DNA of 64,000 bases from an uncultured SAR86 cluster bacterium (GCA_902514645.1 CABXRO010000003.1:1-64000); one strand, 5' to 3'; positions 53,797 through 64,000 are shown, numbered from the stretch's first letter. Program-made: numbers and translations. Notes: a model not told the origin generated them from the sequence alone.

Positions 53797-55253
53797 TACA
53801 GCAACTCCTTAATTGCTTTTAAAGCTTCTGAAGCTTTTATATCCAGTTGCTCTATTTCTGCAATAATTTCTTGTGGGGTTCTGTCATCAACCTCTTCAAC
53901 TTTATTAGGATTACTGACAGATAAATCATATGTCTCTTTATTGATATCGGAAACATTAACCATCCAACTGTTATCACTTTCCTTGTGTGTCTTAGCCAAC
54001 TCAAGAAATTCAGCCAAGTCTTCTTGATTCAGTGGATTTGTTTTTCCTAGGTTTCTGCCAAGGTTCAATTGGTAGTACCAAATCTTTTTAGTCGGTGTTC
54101 CTTTATCAAAGAAAAGTACAACCGTATGAGCTTGAGTGCTTGTAAAAGTTTTAGTAGGTAGTTCTAGGATGGAGTTAAGATTACATTCTTCTAATAACTG
54201 TTTTCTTAAAGCAATGCTGGCGTTGTCTGGATTACTTAAAAAAGTGTTCTTTATAACAACTCCAGCACGCCCACCAGCTTTTAAAATCTTTATAAAATGT
54301 TGTAAGAATAAAATAGCTGTCTCACCAGATTTTATTGGGAAGTTTTGTTGAACCTCAGCTCTTTCATCGCCACCAAAAGGAGGATTGGCAAGAATTACAT
54401 CAAACCTATCTTTCTCTTGAATATCTGCAATATTTTCTGTGAGCGTATTAGTATGCAATATATTGGGAGACTCTATGCCGTGAAGAATCATGTTCATATT
54501 TCCTATAGCGAAAGGAATTGCTATTTTTTCTTTACCATAAAGAGTTGATTCTTGAAGTTGTTTGTACTCAGTTGCAGTAAGTTCTTTAGAATTAAGAATG
54601 TGTGAATAAGCCTCGCATAAAAAACCAGCGCTACCAACAGCGCCGTCATAGACCTTCTCTCCAATAACAGGATTAACAACTTGAGTTATAGCTTGGATTA
54701 AAGGTCTTGGAGTATAGTACTGGCCACCTGAGCGCCCAGCATTTCCCATTTTATTAATCTTGTCTTCATAAAGACTACTTAGCTCGAATCTATCTTCATT
54801 AGTTAAAAATTGAATCTCATCTATCTTATTAATTACATCTCTTAAAATGTAACCACTCTGAACTCTGTTGATAAGTTCATTAAATATTTGACCTATTTTG
54901 TATTGGAGTGAATTAGCTTCGAAGGAGACTGACTTGAAATTTTTAAGATAGGGGAAGAGTTCATTATTTACAAAGTCACTTAGGTCATCTCCGGTCTTAG
55001 CGGAGTTATAATCCAGCGAACCATCGGCTTTTTTTGGAGCTGCCCAAGCTTCCCAGCTAAATTCATTACTTAAGATAGGCGAATAACTCTTATTACTTAG
55101 TTCAGCTGCTGCTTGCTTTTCTTTTTCATAATCATCTAGATATTTTAAAAAAAGAATCCAAGAGGTTTGCTCAATATAGTCTATGTCACTACTACAACCA
55201 GCATCTTTCCATAAAATTTGATCAATACTTTTAAAGATTGCATCGTAGTTCAT
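53796..55253 (-). CDS. hsdM: type I DNA methyltransferase subunit M
   Basis: 'GGQYYTPRPLIQAI', 'YDGAVGSAGFL', 'FDVILANPPFGG'. ATG at 55253; listed GTG start 55265 possible. Confidence 0.96.
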   Translation of the reverse strand: MNYDAIFKSIDQILWKDAGCSSDIDYIEQTSWILFLKYLDDYEKEKQAAAELSNKSYSPILSNEFSWEAWAAPKKADGSLDYNSAKTGDDLSDFVNNELFPYLKNFKSVSFEANSLQYKIGQIFNELINRVQSGYILRDVINKIDEIQFLTNEDRFELSSLYEDKINKMGNAGRSGGQYYTPRPLIQAITQVVNPVIGEKVYDGAVGSAGFLCEAYSHILNSKELTATEYKQLQESTLYGKEKIAIPFAIGNMNMILHGIESPNILHTNTLTENIADIQEKDRFDVILANPPFGGDERAEVQQNFPIKSGETAILFLQHFIKILKAGGRAGVVIKNTFLSNPDNASIALRKQLLEECNLNSILELPTKTFTSTQAHTVVLFFDKGTPTKKIWYYQLNLGRNLGKTNPLNQEDLAEFLELAKTHKESDNSWMVNVSDINKETYDLSVSNPNKVEEVDDRTPQEIIAEIEQLDIKASEALKAIKELL

Positions 55254-55269
55254 TTTTTCAACCACAGCT

Positions 55270-56754
55270 TCATGAATTAACTTTGCCTTTAATGAAGAAA
55301 GACAGAACTATTAAGACTGCTGCCAAGATCAAATAGTAATAAATCAATTCAGAGAATATTGGGGTCATACTACTCAAGCCGGATTCGGTTGCTTCTCCGC
55401 CAAACAATCCCGCAAGTACTCCTCCAAGAGAGGAAGCTAAAAACCACAAACCCATCATTTGGCCAAGATATTTTTTAGGTGAATATCTGGAAAATGCGGA
55501 CAAACCAACTGGCGATAAAGCGAGTTCACCAAAGGTATGAAGAAGGTAAGTTAAGAGTAACCATTGAACTCCTACTGGTGCCTCCACCATCGCATACTGC
55601 ACAGCATAGAGCATCACAATAAAACCAAGTCCCATAAAAATTAACCCAATGGCAAATTTAATAGGTGTATTGGGATTTAAATTTCTTTTGCCTAAAAAGA
55701 CCCAAAGATAAGCAAAGAACGGTGCAAACATCACCACAAAAAGCGGATTTAAAAATTGCGTCCAACTGACAGGTGCTTGAAAAAGGCCAAAAGTAAGGTT
55801 TACATAATCTCTGGTAAAAATTGATAATGAGCCTGCAGACTGATCAAAACCAGACCAAAAAGCAGCCGCTCCCACAAATAACAGTAAAAGCATTAATACG
55901 TTTTTCTTTTCAAAGCTAGTAAGACCTGCAAAGAAAAACAAGTACCCAAAATAAATAAATGAGATTAAAACCAAAAAGTCTCGAAAACGCTCGGCAAAAA
56001 ATACCGGGTCAATACTCCAAAACCCAAGGACTCCTGAGATGACTACTGCAGCAAAAAACAAAACCGTAATAATGGTCCAGAGTCTTAAAGTGCTTCTGCG
56101 CCCTTCTGCCATCTCATTCGGATTTAAGCCGGCAGTTCCAAGCTGACTTCTAAAATAAACAAATTGAATGACGCCAAAGAGCATACCAATGCCTGCAGCG
56201 CCAAAACCCCAATGCCAGCCGATACGCTCGCCCAGATAACCGCAAACAGCAAAACCGAGCATGCTACCGATATTGATCGACATGTAAAAAATGGTGAAAC
56301 CGGAATCTCTTTTCTCGTCTTGATCGGTATAAAGCTGACCCACAATGGAGGAGATATTGGGTTTTAGAAGACCGGTACCAATAGCAACAAAAGCTAGTCC
56401 AAGAATAAAAGTCTCTTCCAATGGAATCGCCAAAGTGAAGTGTCCCAACATGATGATGAGCGCCCCATATAGCACGGCCTTTTGATAGCCCAGTAAGTTA
56501 TCTGCGAGCCAACCACCGGGTAATGCTAAGAAATAAACCATGCCAGCATAGATGCCATATATGGCATTGGCTTCAACGTTTGACCAACCAAGTCCTGGAT
56601 TACCAACCACGCCAATGGTCATGTAGAGCACAAGGAGTCCGCGCATGCCATAATAGGACATTCGCTCCCAGAGCTCGGTAAAGAATAAAGTTCTTAAGCC
56701 AATGGGATGACCGAAGAAATTTCTTTGTGATAGATTAGCTTCTTGTTCAGACAT
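55270..56754 (-). CDS. POT-family proton-dependent oligopeptide transporter
   Basis: Multi-TM; 'FFTELWERMSYYGMRGLLVLYM', 'GGWLADNLLGYQKAV', 'FTIFYMSINIGSM'. Confidence 0.94.
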   Translation of the reverse strand: MSEQEANLSQRNFFGHPIGLRTLFFTELWERMSYYGMRGLLVLYMTIGVVGNPGLGWSNVEANAIYGIYAGMVYFLALPGGWLADNLLGYQKAVLYGALIIMLGHFTLAIPLEETFILGLAFVAIGTGLLKPNISSIVGQLYTDQDEKRDSGFTIFYMSINIGSMLGFAVCGYLGERIGWHWGFGAAGIGMLFGVIQFVYFRSQLGTAGLNPNEMAEGRRSTLRLWTIITVLFFAAVVISGVLGFWSIDPVFFAERFRDFLVLISFIYFGYLFFFAGLTSFEKKNVLMLLLLFVGAAAFWSGFDQSAGSLSIFTRDYVNLTFGLFQAPVSWTQFLNPLFVVMFAPFFAYLWVFLGKRNLNPNTPIKFAIGLIFMGLGFIVMLYAVQYAMVEAPVGVQWLLLTYLLHTFGELALSPVGLSAFSRYSPKKYLGQMMGLWFLASSLGGVLAGLFGGEATESGLSSMTPIFSELIYYYLILAAVLIVLSFFIKGKVNS

Positions 56755-56757
56755 AAT

Positions 56758-57174
56758 ATGAATTCTACTCTAGATTATAAACCAGCTGGCTTCTTCAGGA
56801 GAATGGTTGCCTTATTTTATGATCTGATTTTAATCATTGCCCTTTGTGTGGGTTTCACACTACTTATTACTTATGCATTAAATACCGAGGTAGAAAGTCC
56901 TTTGATGTATTTGGCTTTTTTAGCTTTAAGTATTGGCTTTTATTGTTACTTCTGGAAAAAAAATTCAGGACAAACTTTAGGGATGCAAGTTTGGAAAGTT
57001 CGTCTAACTCAAGAAAATAAGTCAGATATTAGTCTAATTAGGATGATCTATCGCTGCTTATTGGGATTAATCTTCACCCTTCTTTTCGGATTGAATTATT
57101 TACCGATGCTTTTCCGTAAAGATAAGAAAACTTTAAACGATATCCTTTCAAAAACTTTTTTAGTAAGAGTTTAA
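56758..57174 (+). CDS. RDD-family membrane protein
   Basis: 'PAGFFRRMVALFYDLILI', 'SGQTLGMQVWKVRL', 'LNDILSKT'. ATG at 56758 avoids most overlap with the POT gene. Confidence 0.88.
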   Translation: MNSTLDYKPAGFFRRMVALFYDLILIIALCVGFTLLITYALNTEVESPLMYLAFLALSIGFYCYFWKKNSGQTLGMQVWKVRLTQENKSDISLIRMIYRCLLGLIFTLLFGLNYLPMLFRKDKKTLNDILSKTFLVRV

Positions 57175-58211
57175 ACGCGTCGAATGATTCTTATCCCAAA
57201 GTAAAGCAGAATCAAAGAAGATAGCAGTATCCCCCAAAAAGCGCTCCAACCTAGAATCAATGAAATATTTCCAAAGATTTTAATTAAAAGATTAAAGCCA
57301 AAAGCAATTAAGATTCCCAAGACAAATCGGTCAATACTTTTATCTCTACCGATAGCTCTTAAGGAGATGCCTAACGCAAAAATGATGAGACAAATTAGCG
57401 AGACTGGTTCGAGCAGTTTTTTCCAAAATTCGTAACCTATTTTATTTCGATCAGCTACCTCATTTATAGACTGCCAGTAATAAAAGTTTTCGGTCAGAGA
57501 CATGTCTTTGAAACTTTTGTTGTAAAAATCCATCGCTAGCTTGGGAGCACCCTCCCAAACGAAATCTGATTTACTTAAGTTTTCTTTGTAATCGTTAACT
57601 TCTTTAATAACCCATTCATCATCAACTATTTCCAAATTCTTTGAAAGAACAATGCTGCCAACATCCCCATTCTCATCAAGATCATACATTTTTACTTCCT
57701 TAGACAAGCCATTATCTGTAACTTTGGAAAATCTATCGTCTTTAAAAACCCATTGTTCTTTTACGTTAGATAAATTTTTTGCTGGTTCAAATTTATATTT
57801 ATTAGCCTCTTCATTAAGATTGGGGATAAAAAATTGCCAAGAAATTAACATCGCAATCATTCCCAAAAAGACAGGTTTTAAAACTGCAATTATTATTGTG
57901 GAAAGTTTTTTGCCAGAAACTCTCGCCGCAATTAATTCACCTGAATCAGAGATCGCTCCTATACAAATTATGGTCGAAACAATTGCACTCAAAGGGAAAA
58001 TATCGAATAAAGCGTCTAATGACGAGAAGGATAAGAATAGAAAGATTTTATCAAGAGTATAAAAATCATTAAGGTCTTCGAACTCTTTTAAAAAAGACAG
58101 GATTATATCCAATAAGAAAAAGATGCTAACTGTAAGAAATAAAAAACGCCAAGCATACTTTGAAAAAAGATTATCTAAGGTATCTCCAAAAATAAGATTA
58201 TAAAAAGACAT
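57171..58211 (-). CDS. lptG: LPS export permease LptG
   Basis: YjgP/YjgQ topology downstream of lptF; ATG at 58211. Confidence 0.85.
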   Translation of the reverse strand: MSFYNLIFGDTLDNLFSKYAWRFLFLTVSIFFLLDIILSFLKEFEDLNDFYTLDKIFLFLSFSSLDALFDIFPLSAIVSTIICIGAISDSGELIAARVSGKKLSTIIIAVLKPVFLGMIAMLISWQFFIPNLNEEANKYKFEPAKNLSNVKEQWVFKDDRFSKVTDNGLSKEVKMYDLDENGDVGSIVLSKNLEIVDDEWVIKEVNDYKENLSKSDFVWEGAPKLAMDFYNKSFKDMSLTENFYYWQSINEVADRNKIGYEFWKKLLEPVSLICLIIFALGISLRAIGRDKSIDRFVLGILIAFGFNLLIKIFGNISLILGWSAFWGILLSSLILLYFGIRIIRRV

Positions 58212-59352
58212 AAAATACCAAATAAGAAAATACGGTTGCAATGAGAAATAGAACAAAAAGATATATCATGAAATTTCTTGAATATTTCAAACCTCCAAGA
58301 TTTAAACTTAGATTTGAATAATTTTGATCGAAAGCCATCATCATGGCAGCAACCAAGTAAATGCCATGAATGCTAAAAAAAACAATTGTTGAGTTTAGCG
58401 AAAAATTACTAAATGCTTCCTGAGAAAGCGAGAGTCCATAATAAGACATAAAAATAATAAGTCCTGAAAGAAAAATATAAAAGCGCCCAGAGTCTTTCAA
58501 TCTCATTGTCAGTGATGCTGCTATTAGAGCTGAAATGATGATGATCAAAGGCATTGAAGAGCGTTTTAGTAATTCAATTCGTTCTAAATCTTTTGCGAAA
58601 AATAATTCGTGAAAATATTTTCGCTTTAAATCTTCAACATTGAGAATTGGCTTTTTTGGTAAAATTAAAAAGAATTCATCAAAGCTAAAGTCTAATGGCA
58701 TGGCTTCAGACAAAATAGAGAACTTACCCGACTCAAAAGATATTCGGTTTTCTTTTTCATTTAAGGGTTTTGAAATTAACTCATCCGCAGTCAATACAAA
58801 TTCCGATTCATTGATCTCGAAACTCGAAAAAACATTTTGAAAACCCCTATCTGAAGCTTTCTTAGCATAAAAAATTGCATTGAGATCATCAAGGACATTT
58901 ATCTTTTCTGCTCCCATTAATTTGAACCTATCAGAAAATCTTTCAACTTCGTTTAAAAATGCAAGCTTATTGTTAGAAAGAGGAGTGAGATAAAAAGAGA
59001 TCAATGCAACAAAAAGAGCAAAAAATACAGCTGGAATACAAGAAATTAAGACGACCTTTCGTTTGCTAAGACCCATTTTAGAAAAAGCCAATAATTCGTT
59101 ATTTTGATCTAGGCGATAAATAGCAATGATGGTCCCTATAAAAACACTTAAAGGAAGAACAACCTCAACAATTTCAGACATGCTGTAAATCGAAACCAAT
59201 ATCAATAATTCAGGATAAAGCTCTCCGCTTGAGACTTTTTCAAGATAGACCGTGAACTCGTTTAGAAAAAAAACGCTAAATAAAACAATTAAGGTTAAAA
59301 AACTAATCTTAGTTACTTGACCTATTAAATATAATGAAATAATTCTTGGCAT
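58198..59352 (-). CDS. lptF: LPS export permease LptF
   Basis: YjgP/YjgQ family: TM bundle, periplasmic domain, 'MPLIIIISALIAASLTMRLKDSGR'; divergent from pepA. Confidence 0.9.
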   Translation of the reverse strand: MPRIISLYLIGQVTKISFLTLIVLFSVFFLNEFTVYLEKVSSGELYPELLILVSIYSMSEIVEVVLPLSVFIGTIIAIYRLDQNNELLAFSKMGLSKRKVVLISCIPAVFFALFVALISFYLTPLSNNKLAFLNEVERFSDRFKLMGAEKINVLDDLNAIFYAKKASDRGFQNVFSSFEINESEFVLTADELISKPLNEKENRISFESGKFSILSEAMPLDFSFDEFFLILPKKPILNVEDLKRKYFHELFFAKDLERIELLKRSSMPLIIIISALIAASLTMRLKDSGRFYIFLSGLIIFMSYYGLSLSQEAFSNFSLNSTIVFFSIHGIYLVAAMMMAFDQNYSNLSLNLGGLKYSRNFMIYLFVLFLIATVFSYLVFYVFL

Positions 59353-59414
59353 TGCTATTATATTTTTAGGGTATTATCCCACATGTTTAACAGTAAATTT
59401 TGTATGGAGAAGAA

Positions 59415-60911
59415 ATGAAGAAATTATTAAATCAATCAATATCATCAAATAAAAAGTTAAATTTCAAAAAAGATAAGTTTCAAACTTTAATTATTGGTGT
59501 AAGCGAAGCCAAAACTCTTGATGGCGATTTGAAAGAAATAAATGAAATTAGCAATGGCATAATAAAAAAACTTATTTCCAGAGAGGAGATTACAGGAAAG
59601 ATTGGGAATAGCGTTTATTTGCCTGCCATTAGTGGCGTCAATGCTGAAAAATCTTACTTCGTCGGATTAGGTAAGAAAAATAAAAAGATTTCTGAGGTGG
59701 AATATTTCAAAATTTGTCAATCAGTTTCAAGCGCTGCATTAGCTTCAAAATCCGTTTCAGTTAAAATAATTATTCCTGAAATTTCTGTAGAAAATAGAGA
59801 TATCAATTGGACAGTTGAAGTATTGGGCAGACATCTAGAAGCTTCAAGTTATCAATACTTTTTTAAAGGCAAAAAAAATCAACCTAAAAATGTTTTAAAA
59901 AAGGTGGAAGTATTTATTGATTCAAAAAAATTAGGTCTATCCGGAGCATTTAGAAAAGGTCAAATCATTGGAACAGGTAGTAATTTCAGTAAAGAGCTTG
60001 CGAATACCCCTGCAAACATTTGTACCCCGACGCATCTTGCAAATCAAGCTCGCGCCTTATCTAGAAACTTTTCTACAATAAAAACCAAGGTTCTTGGTGA
60101 AAAAGAAATGAAAAAATTAGGTATGGACTGCCTTTTATCCGTTGGAAACGGTAGCGTACAAGAATCGAAACTGATTATCATGAATTATGCTGGTGGTAAA
60201 AAGGACGAACAGCCTCATGTAATTGTTGGAAAAGGAATTACCTTTGATACGGGAGGAATAAGCATTAAACCTTCTCGTGCTATGGATGAAATGAAATATG
60301 ATATGTCTGGAGCAGCTAGTGTTTTAGGCACAATGAGAGCGATTGCTGAATTGAAACCTAAGAAAAATATTATTGGTGTAGTAGCTTCAGCAGAAAATAT
60401 GCCAAGTGGTACTGCAACAAAACCGGGAGATGTTGTAAGTACAATGTCAGGTCAAACTGTAGAAATACTAAATACAGATGCCGAAGGTAGATTAGTTTTG
60501 TGTGATGCCCTTACTTATGTCGAAAGATTTAAGCCAGCTAGTGTTATTGATATCGCAACCCTAACGGGTGCTGTAATTGTTGCTCTTGGGCATGAAGCTA
60601 CAGGCGTCATGTCAAACGATCAAAAATTGGCTGATAAGATTCTTAGTTCGGGAATTACAAGTGGTGATAAAGCTTGGCAATTACCTCTTTGGGATGAGTA
60701 CCAAGGTGGTTTAAAAAGCAGATATGCTGATATAGCAAATATTGGTGGTTCAGCCGGTACAATAACAGCTGCTTGTTTTCTTTCAAGATTCACTGAAAAG
60801 TATAAGTGGGCACATTTAGATATAGCGGGAACAGCTTATGGAATTGGAGGACAAAAGGTATCTTCCGGAAGACCTGTTCCTCTCTTGTCTGAATACCTAC
60901 TCAGTGCATGA
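59415..60911 (+). CDS. pepA: leucyl aminopeptidase
   Basis: 'VGKGITFDTGGISIKPS', 'NTDAEGRLVLCDAL'. ATG at 59415 with GGAGAAG upstream. Confidence 0.98.
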   Translation: MKKLLNQSISSNKKLNFKKDKFQTLIIGVSEAKTLDGDLKEINEISNGIIKKLISREEITGKIGNSVYLPAISGVNAEKSYFVGLGKKNKKISEVEYFKICQSVSSAALASKSVSVKIIIPEISVENRDINWTVEVLGRHLEASSYQYFFKGKKNQPKNVLKKVEVFIDSKKLGLSGAFRKGQIIGTGSNFSKELANTPANICTPTHLANQARALSRNFSTIKTKVLGEKEMKKLGMDCLLSVGNGSVQESKLIIMNYAGGKKDEQPHVIVGKGITFDTGGISIKPSRAMDEMKYDMSGAASVLGTMRAIAELKPKKNIIGVVASAENMPSGTATKPGDVVSTMSGQTVEILNTDAEGRLVLCDALTYVERFKPASVIDIATLTGAVIVALGHEATGVMSNDQKLADKILSSGITSGDKAWQLPLWDEYQGGLKSRYADIANIGGSAGTITAACFLSRFTEKYKWAHLDIAGTAYGIGGQKVSSGRPVPLLSEYLLSA

Positions 60912-61351
60912 TCCAAGAAATAATTTTTATTTCTGCAGGAGAAGATGAAAAAGAAGCCATAAGTTTCTTACTTAAGTTTGTTGAAGAAAAGTTTTTAGAA
61001 CTCACATCCTCCCCCGAAAATAAAATTAACCTGAGGTGTAATGATGCTGCTCAAGCTAATGAACTCGATAAGAAGCTATGGGATGACATTAATGAGGTTT
61101 TTTTAGCTCATAAAATTTCTAACGATGCAAAGCTACCCTCTTGTCCTGTAGAAATATCTTACCCAGGCATTAAAGTAAAAAATGATTTTTCAACTTTGAT
61201 CAATCTAAATCCAAAATTACCTCCAGATTATCAGGACTACGATACTGTGTTTCAAATTGTCATAAAAGATAATGCTACTTTGCAAAATCAGGCAAGAGAG
61301 AGCTTCAAACAATGTAAAATTGATGGATTGGATCCCACTTACATCAACTAA
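60908..61351 (+). CDS. holC: DNA polymerase III chi subunit
   Basis: Small protein between pepA and valS; 'LWDDINEVFLAH' and C-terminal region resemble HolC. Confidence 0.75.
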   Translation: MIQEIIFISAGEDEKEAISFLLKFVEEKFLELTSSPENKINLRCNDAAQANELDKKLWDDINEVFLAHKISNDAKLPSCPVEISYPGIKVKNDFSTLINLNPKLPPDYQDYDTVFQIVIKDNATLQNQARESFKQCKIDGLDPTYIN

Positions 61352-61353
61352 AA

Positions 61354-64000
61354 GTGAAAAAAACTTACAACCCAAAAAATTTAGAAAAAAAATGGTATAG
61401 ATTTTGGGAAAAATCTGATTTTTTTAAACCTACTTATAAATCGAAAAAAACTTTTTCCATTATGATTCCGCCACCAAATGTGACCGGTAGCTTGCATATG
61501 GGTCATGGGTTCCAAAATACCTTAATGGATATTATGACGCGACTGAAAAGGATGCAGCAATATGATGTCTTATGGCAAGTAGGTACGGACCATGCGGGTA
61601 TCGCAACACAGTTGGTTGTTGAAAAAAAACTTGAAGGCGAAGGCAAGACAAGAGAATCCCTTGGAAGAAGTAAGTTTGAGAAAGAAATATGGAAATGGAA
61701 AAAGTACTCTGGCAATACCATTACCAAGCAACTTAGAAGACTTGGTTCTTCGGTAGATTGGTCTTCTGAAAAATTTACCATGGATGCTGACTTCAGCGAT
61801 GCAGTATCGGAAGTATTTTGTAAGCTCTTCGATGAGGGTCTGATTTATAAAGGATATAGACTCGTTAATTGGGATCCCTCTTTGCAAACTGCGCTATCAG
61901 ATCTTGAAGTTTCTAATGAAGAAGAAAGCTCTTTTATCTGGAACATAAAGTACGAACACGAAAAAGGTTATTTAATAGTAGCAACTACTCGGCCAGAAAC
62001 TTTATTGGGAGATATGGCTGTTGCCGTAAATCCCAAAGACAAAAGATATAAAAAACTTATCGGCAAAACAGTTAAATTGCCGCTAACTGATAGAGAGATA
62101 CCTGTTATTGCTGATGACTATGTTGATATGTTGTTTGGTACTGGTTGTCTAAAAGTAACTCCAGCTCATGACTTCAACGATTTTGAAATTGGCAAGCGAC
62201 ACAAACTCGAGTTTTTAAATATTTTAAACAAAGACGGAACTTTGAACGAAAACGTACCGAAGAGATATCAGAATTTAAAAATGCTAGAAGCTAGGAAAAT
62301 TATCATCGAAGATCTAAATCAAGCAAATTTAATGATGGGAAGTGAAAAGCACAAACTTGCAATTCCTCGTGGTGAAAGAACAGGAGAAATTTTAGAACCC
62401 TATTTGACCGAACAATGGTATTTGAAAACAAAAAATTTAGCTCAAGAAGCTTCGAAATTAGTTAGAAACGGTAAAGTTCAATTCGTGCCTAAAAATTGGG
62501 AAAAAACTTTCTTCAATTGGATGAAAGATATTGAAGATTGGTGTATCAGTCGTCAATTGTGGTGGGGACATAGAATTCCAGCTTGGTACGATGAGAATAA
62601 AAAAGTTTATGTTGGAAAGTCCGAAGCAGAAGTGAGAAAGAAAAATAAAGTTTCTGGAACCCTAATGAGGGATGAGGATGTACTGGACACCTGGTTTTCC
62701 TCGCAATTGTGGACTTTTGCTACTTTAGGTTGGCCGAAAAAAACCAAACAACTTAAAAAATTCCACCCTACTTCCATATTGGTTACGGGTTTTGACATCA
62801 TATTTTTTTGGGTAGCCAGAATGATCATGATTTCGCAAAAATTTCTTAAAGAGCCTCCTTTTAAAAAGGTTTTTATTCATGGACTGGTAAGAGATTCAGA
62901 AGGTCAAAAGATGTCCAAGTCAAAAGGAAACATAATTGATCCAATTGACGTAATTGATGGAATCCCTCTGAAAACTTTAATAAAGAAAAGAACTGAAAAC
63001 TTAATTGTGCCAAGCTTGAGGGAAAAAATTGAAAGAGTTACAAAGAAAGAATTTCCTTCTGGAATACCTTCTTTCGGAACAGATGCTCTTAGACTTACTT
63101 TTGCATCTTTGGCATCGGGAAGTAGAGACATAAACTTTGATGTTAAACGAGTTGAAGGTTACAGAAACTTTTGTAACAAGTTATGGAATGCCTCAAGATT
63201 TATCAAGCTGCAATGCAAAGGATATAAAAAATCAAAGAAATTAAGTGATGATCCGATCGATAACTGGATAAGATCTGAATTCAACAAGAGTTTAGAAAGT
63301 TATGTTGATCATATTGATAACTCAAGATTCGACTTGGCTACACAAGTTCTCTATGAATTCATTTGGGAAAAATTTTGCGATTGGTACATAGAGTTCTGCA
63401 AAATTAGACTTAATGATCAAAGTATTGCTAAGGCCGAGAAAGCCCAAATAAAAAATTCCTTGTTAGATGTTTTTGAAAAGACACTCAAATTAGCTCATCC
63501 CATGATGCCTTTCATCACAGAAGAAATTTGGCAATCTTTTAAAGTAACGTTTAATGCAAAGGAAAAGAGTATTATGATTTCCAAACTTCCCACCAAATAT
63601 TTAGGAGCCTCTAGCCTGAAAAATATTGAGTCTTTGAGAACAGTAATTTCAGGTATAAGAAACATAAGATCTGAAATGCTTATCTCTCCTAAGAAAGATA
63701 TCACCATCATTGTCGAAAAAAATAGAACTATAAAAAAATTACTTGAGCAGAATAAAAATTATTTACTTAACTTAACAAGAGTTAAAAAGATCGATTTTCT
63801 AAACAAAAATATTCCGCCTTCTGCAATATCTCTTGTGGATGGCACGAAAATACATATTCCATTGCAAGGTCTTATTAATACCCAATCTGAAATTGAAAGG
63901 AATCAGAAAAACCTTGAAAAATTTAACAAATCTTTTCAAGGTTTGAAAAATCAACTGGATAACAAGAAGTTTCTTTTAAATGCTCCAAAACCACTTATTC
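61354..64000 (+). CDS. valS: valyl-tRNA synthetase (GTG start; 3' end outside window)
   Basis: 'MIPPPNVTGSLHMGHGF' (HIGH-type), 'WCISRQLWWGHRIPAWY', 'KMSKSKGN'. Missing from the ORF track because it has no stop in the window. Confidence 0.97.
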   Translation, partial: MKKTYNPKNLEKKWYRFWEKSDFFKPTYKSKKTFSIMIPPPNVTGSLHMGHGFQNTLMDIMTRLKRMQQYDVLWQVGTDHAGIATQLVVEKKLEGEGKTRESLGRSKFEKEIWKWKKYSGNTITKQLRRLGSSVDWSSEKFTMDADFSDAVSEVFCKLFDEGLIYKGYRLVNWDPSLQTALSDLEVSNEEESSFIWNIKYEHEKGYLIVATTRPETLLGDMAVAVNPKDKRYKKLIGKTVKLPLTDREIPVIADDYVDMLFGTGCLKVTPAHDFNDFEIGKRHKLEFLNILNKDGTLNENVPKRYQNLKMLEARKIIIEDLNQANLMMGSEKHKLAIPRGERTGEILEPYLTEQWYLKTKNLAQEASKLVRNGKVQFVPKNWEKTFFNWMKDIEDWCISRQLWWGHRIPAWYDENKKVYVGKSEAEVRKKNKVSGTLMRDEDVLDTWFSSQLWTFATLGWPKKTKQLKKFHPTSILVTGFDIIFFWVARMIMISQKFLKEPPFKKVFIHGLVRDSEGQKMSKSKGNIIDPIDVIDGIPLKTLIKKRTENLIVPSLREKIERVTKKEFPSGIPSFGTDALRLTFASLASGSRDINFDVKRVEGYRNFCNKLWNASRFIKLQCKGYKKSKKLSDDPIDNWIRSEFNKSLESYVDHIDNSRFDLATQVLYEFIWEKFCDWYIEFCKIRLNDQSIAKAEKAQIKNSLLDVFEKTLKLAHPMMPFITEEIWQSFKVTFNAKEKSIMISKLPTKYLGASSLKNIESLRTVISGIRNIRSEMLISPKKDITIIVEKNRTIKKLLEQNKNYLLNLTRVKKIDFLNKNIPPSAISLVDGTKIHIPLQGLINTQSEIERNQKNLEKFNKSFQGLKNQLDNKKFLLNAPKPLI

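Noticed and set aside
61503-61887. 92-aa and 105-aa minus-strand ORFs near the window end (and 62607-63710)
   Set aside because: Antisense to valS, which the ORF track omits because it lacks a stop in the window; the real gene is on the plus strand.

Overview
AT-rich, very compact gammaproteobacterial chromosome segment. Gene content and order suggest a streamlined marine lineage (SAR86-like is a guess, not shown). It is almost entirely housekeeping: sspA-petABC-rpsI-rplM; hisD-hisG-murA-mlaC; kdsD-lptC-lptB; mreBCD; gatCAB; prfA-prmC-moeB; lolB-ispE-tRNA-Gln-prs-rplY-pth-ychF; pnp-rpsO-truB-rbfA-infB-nusA-rimP; tRNA-fMet, tRNA-Leu; secG-tpiA-glmM-folP-ftsH-rlmE-greA-carB-carA; map-dapC-dapD; a type I restriction-modification module (hsdM-hsdS-hsdR) beside a CPBP-family protein and a POT transporter; lptF-lptG; pepA-holC-valS (valS runs off the end). 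I saw no rRNA, CRISPR, prophage or transposase. Main observations: (1) a stand-alone, apparently cytoplasmic GH84 (O-GlcNAcase-like) protein in the prfA/prmC/moeB gene string; (2) a tRNA-Gln gene whose first 10 nt contain the ispE stop codon, so RNase P cleavage should leave a non-stop ispE mRNA; (3) a terminator-like hairpin with a T9 tract in the carAB leader, a putative attenuator; (4) two near-identical strong promoters flanking tRNA-fMet, with tandem hairpins ahead of rimP-nusA-infB; (5) recurrent TTG starts, including TTGA stop/start overlaps, in ribosome-maturation genes; (6) a DegS-like protease without a PDZ domain. Starts were adjusted from the ORF track where it used an upstream non-ATG codon and a better start was visible. 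All calls are by eye from motifs and remembered family features; no searches were run.
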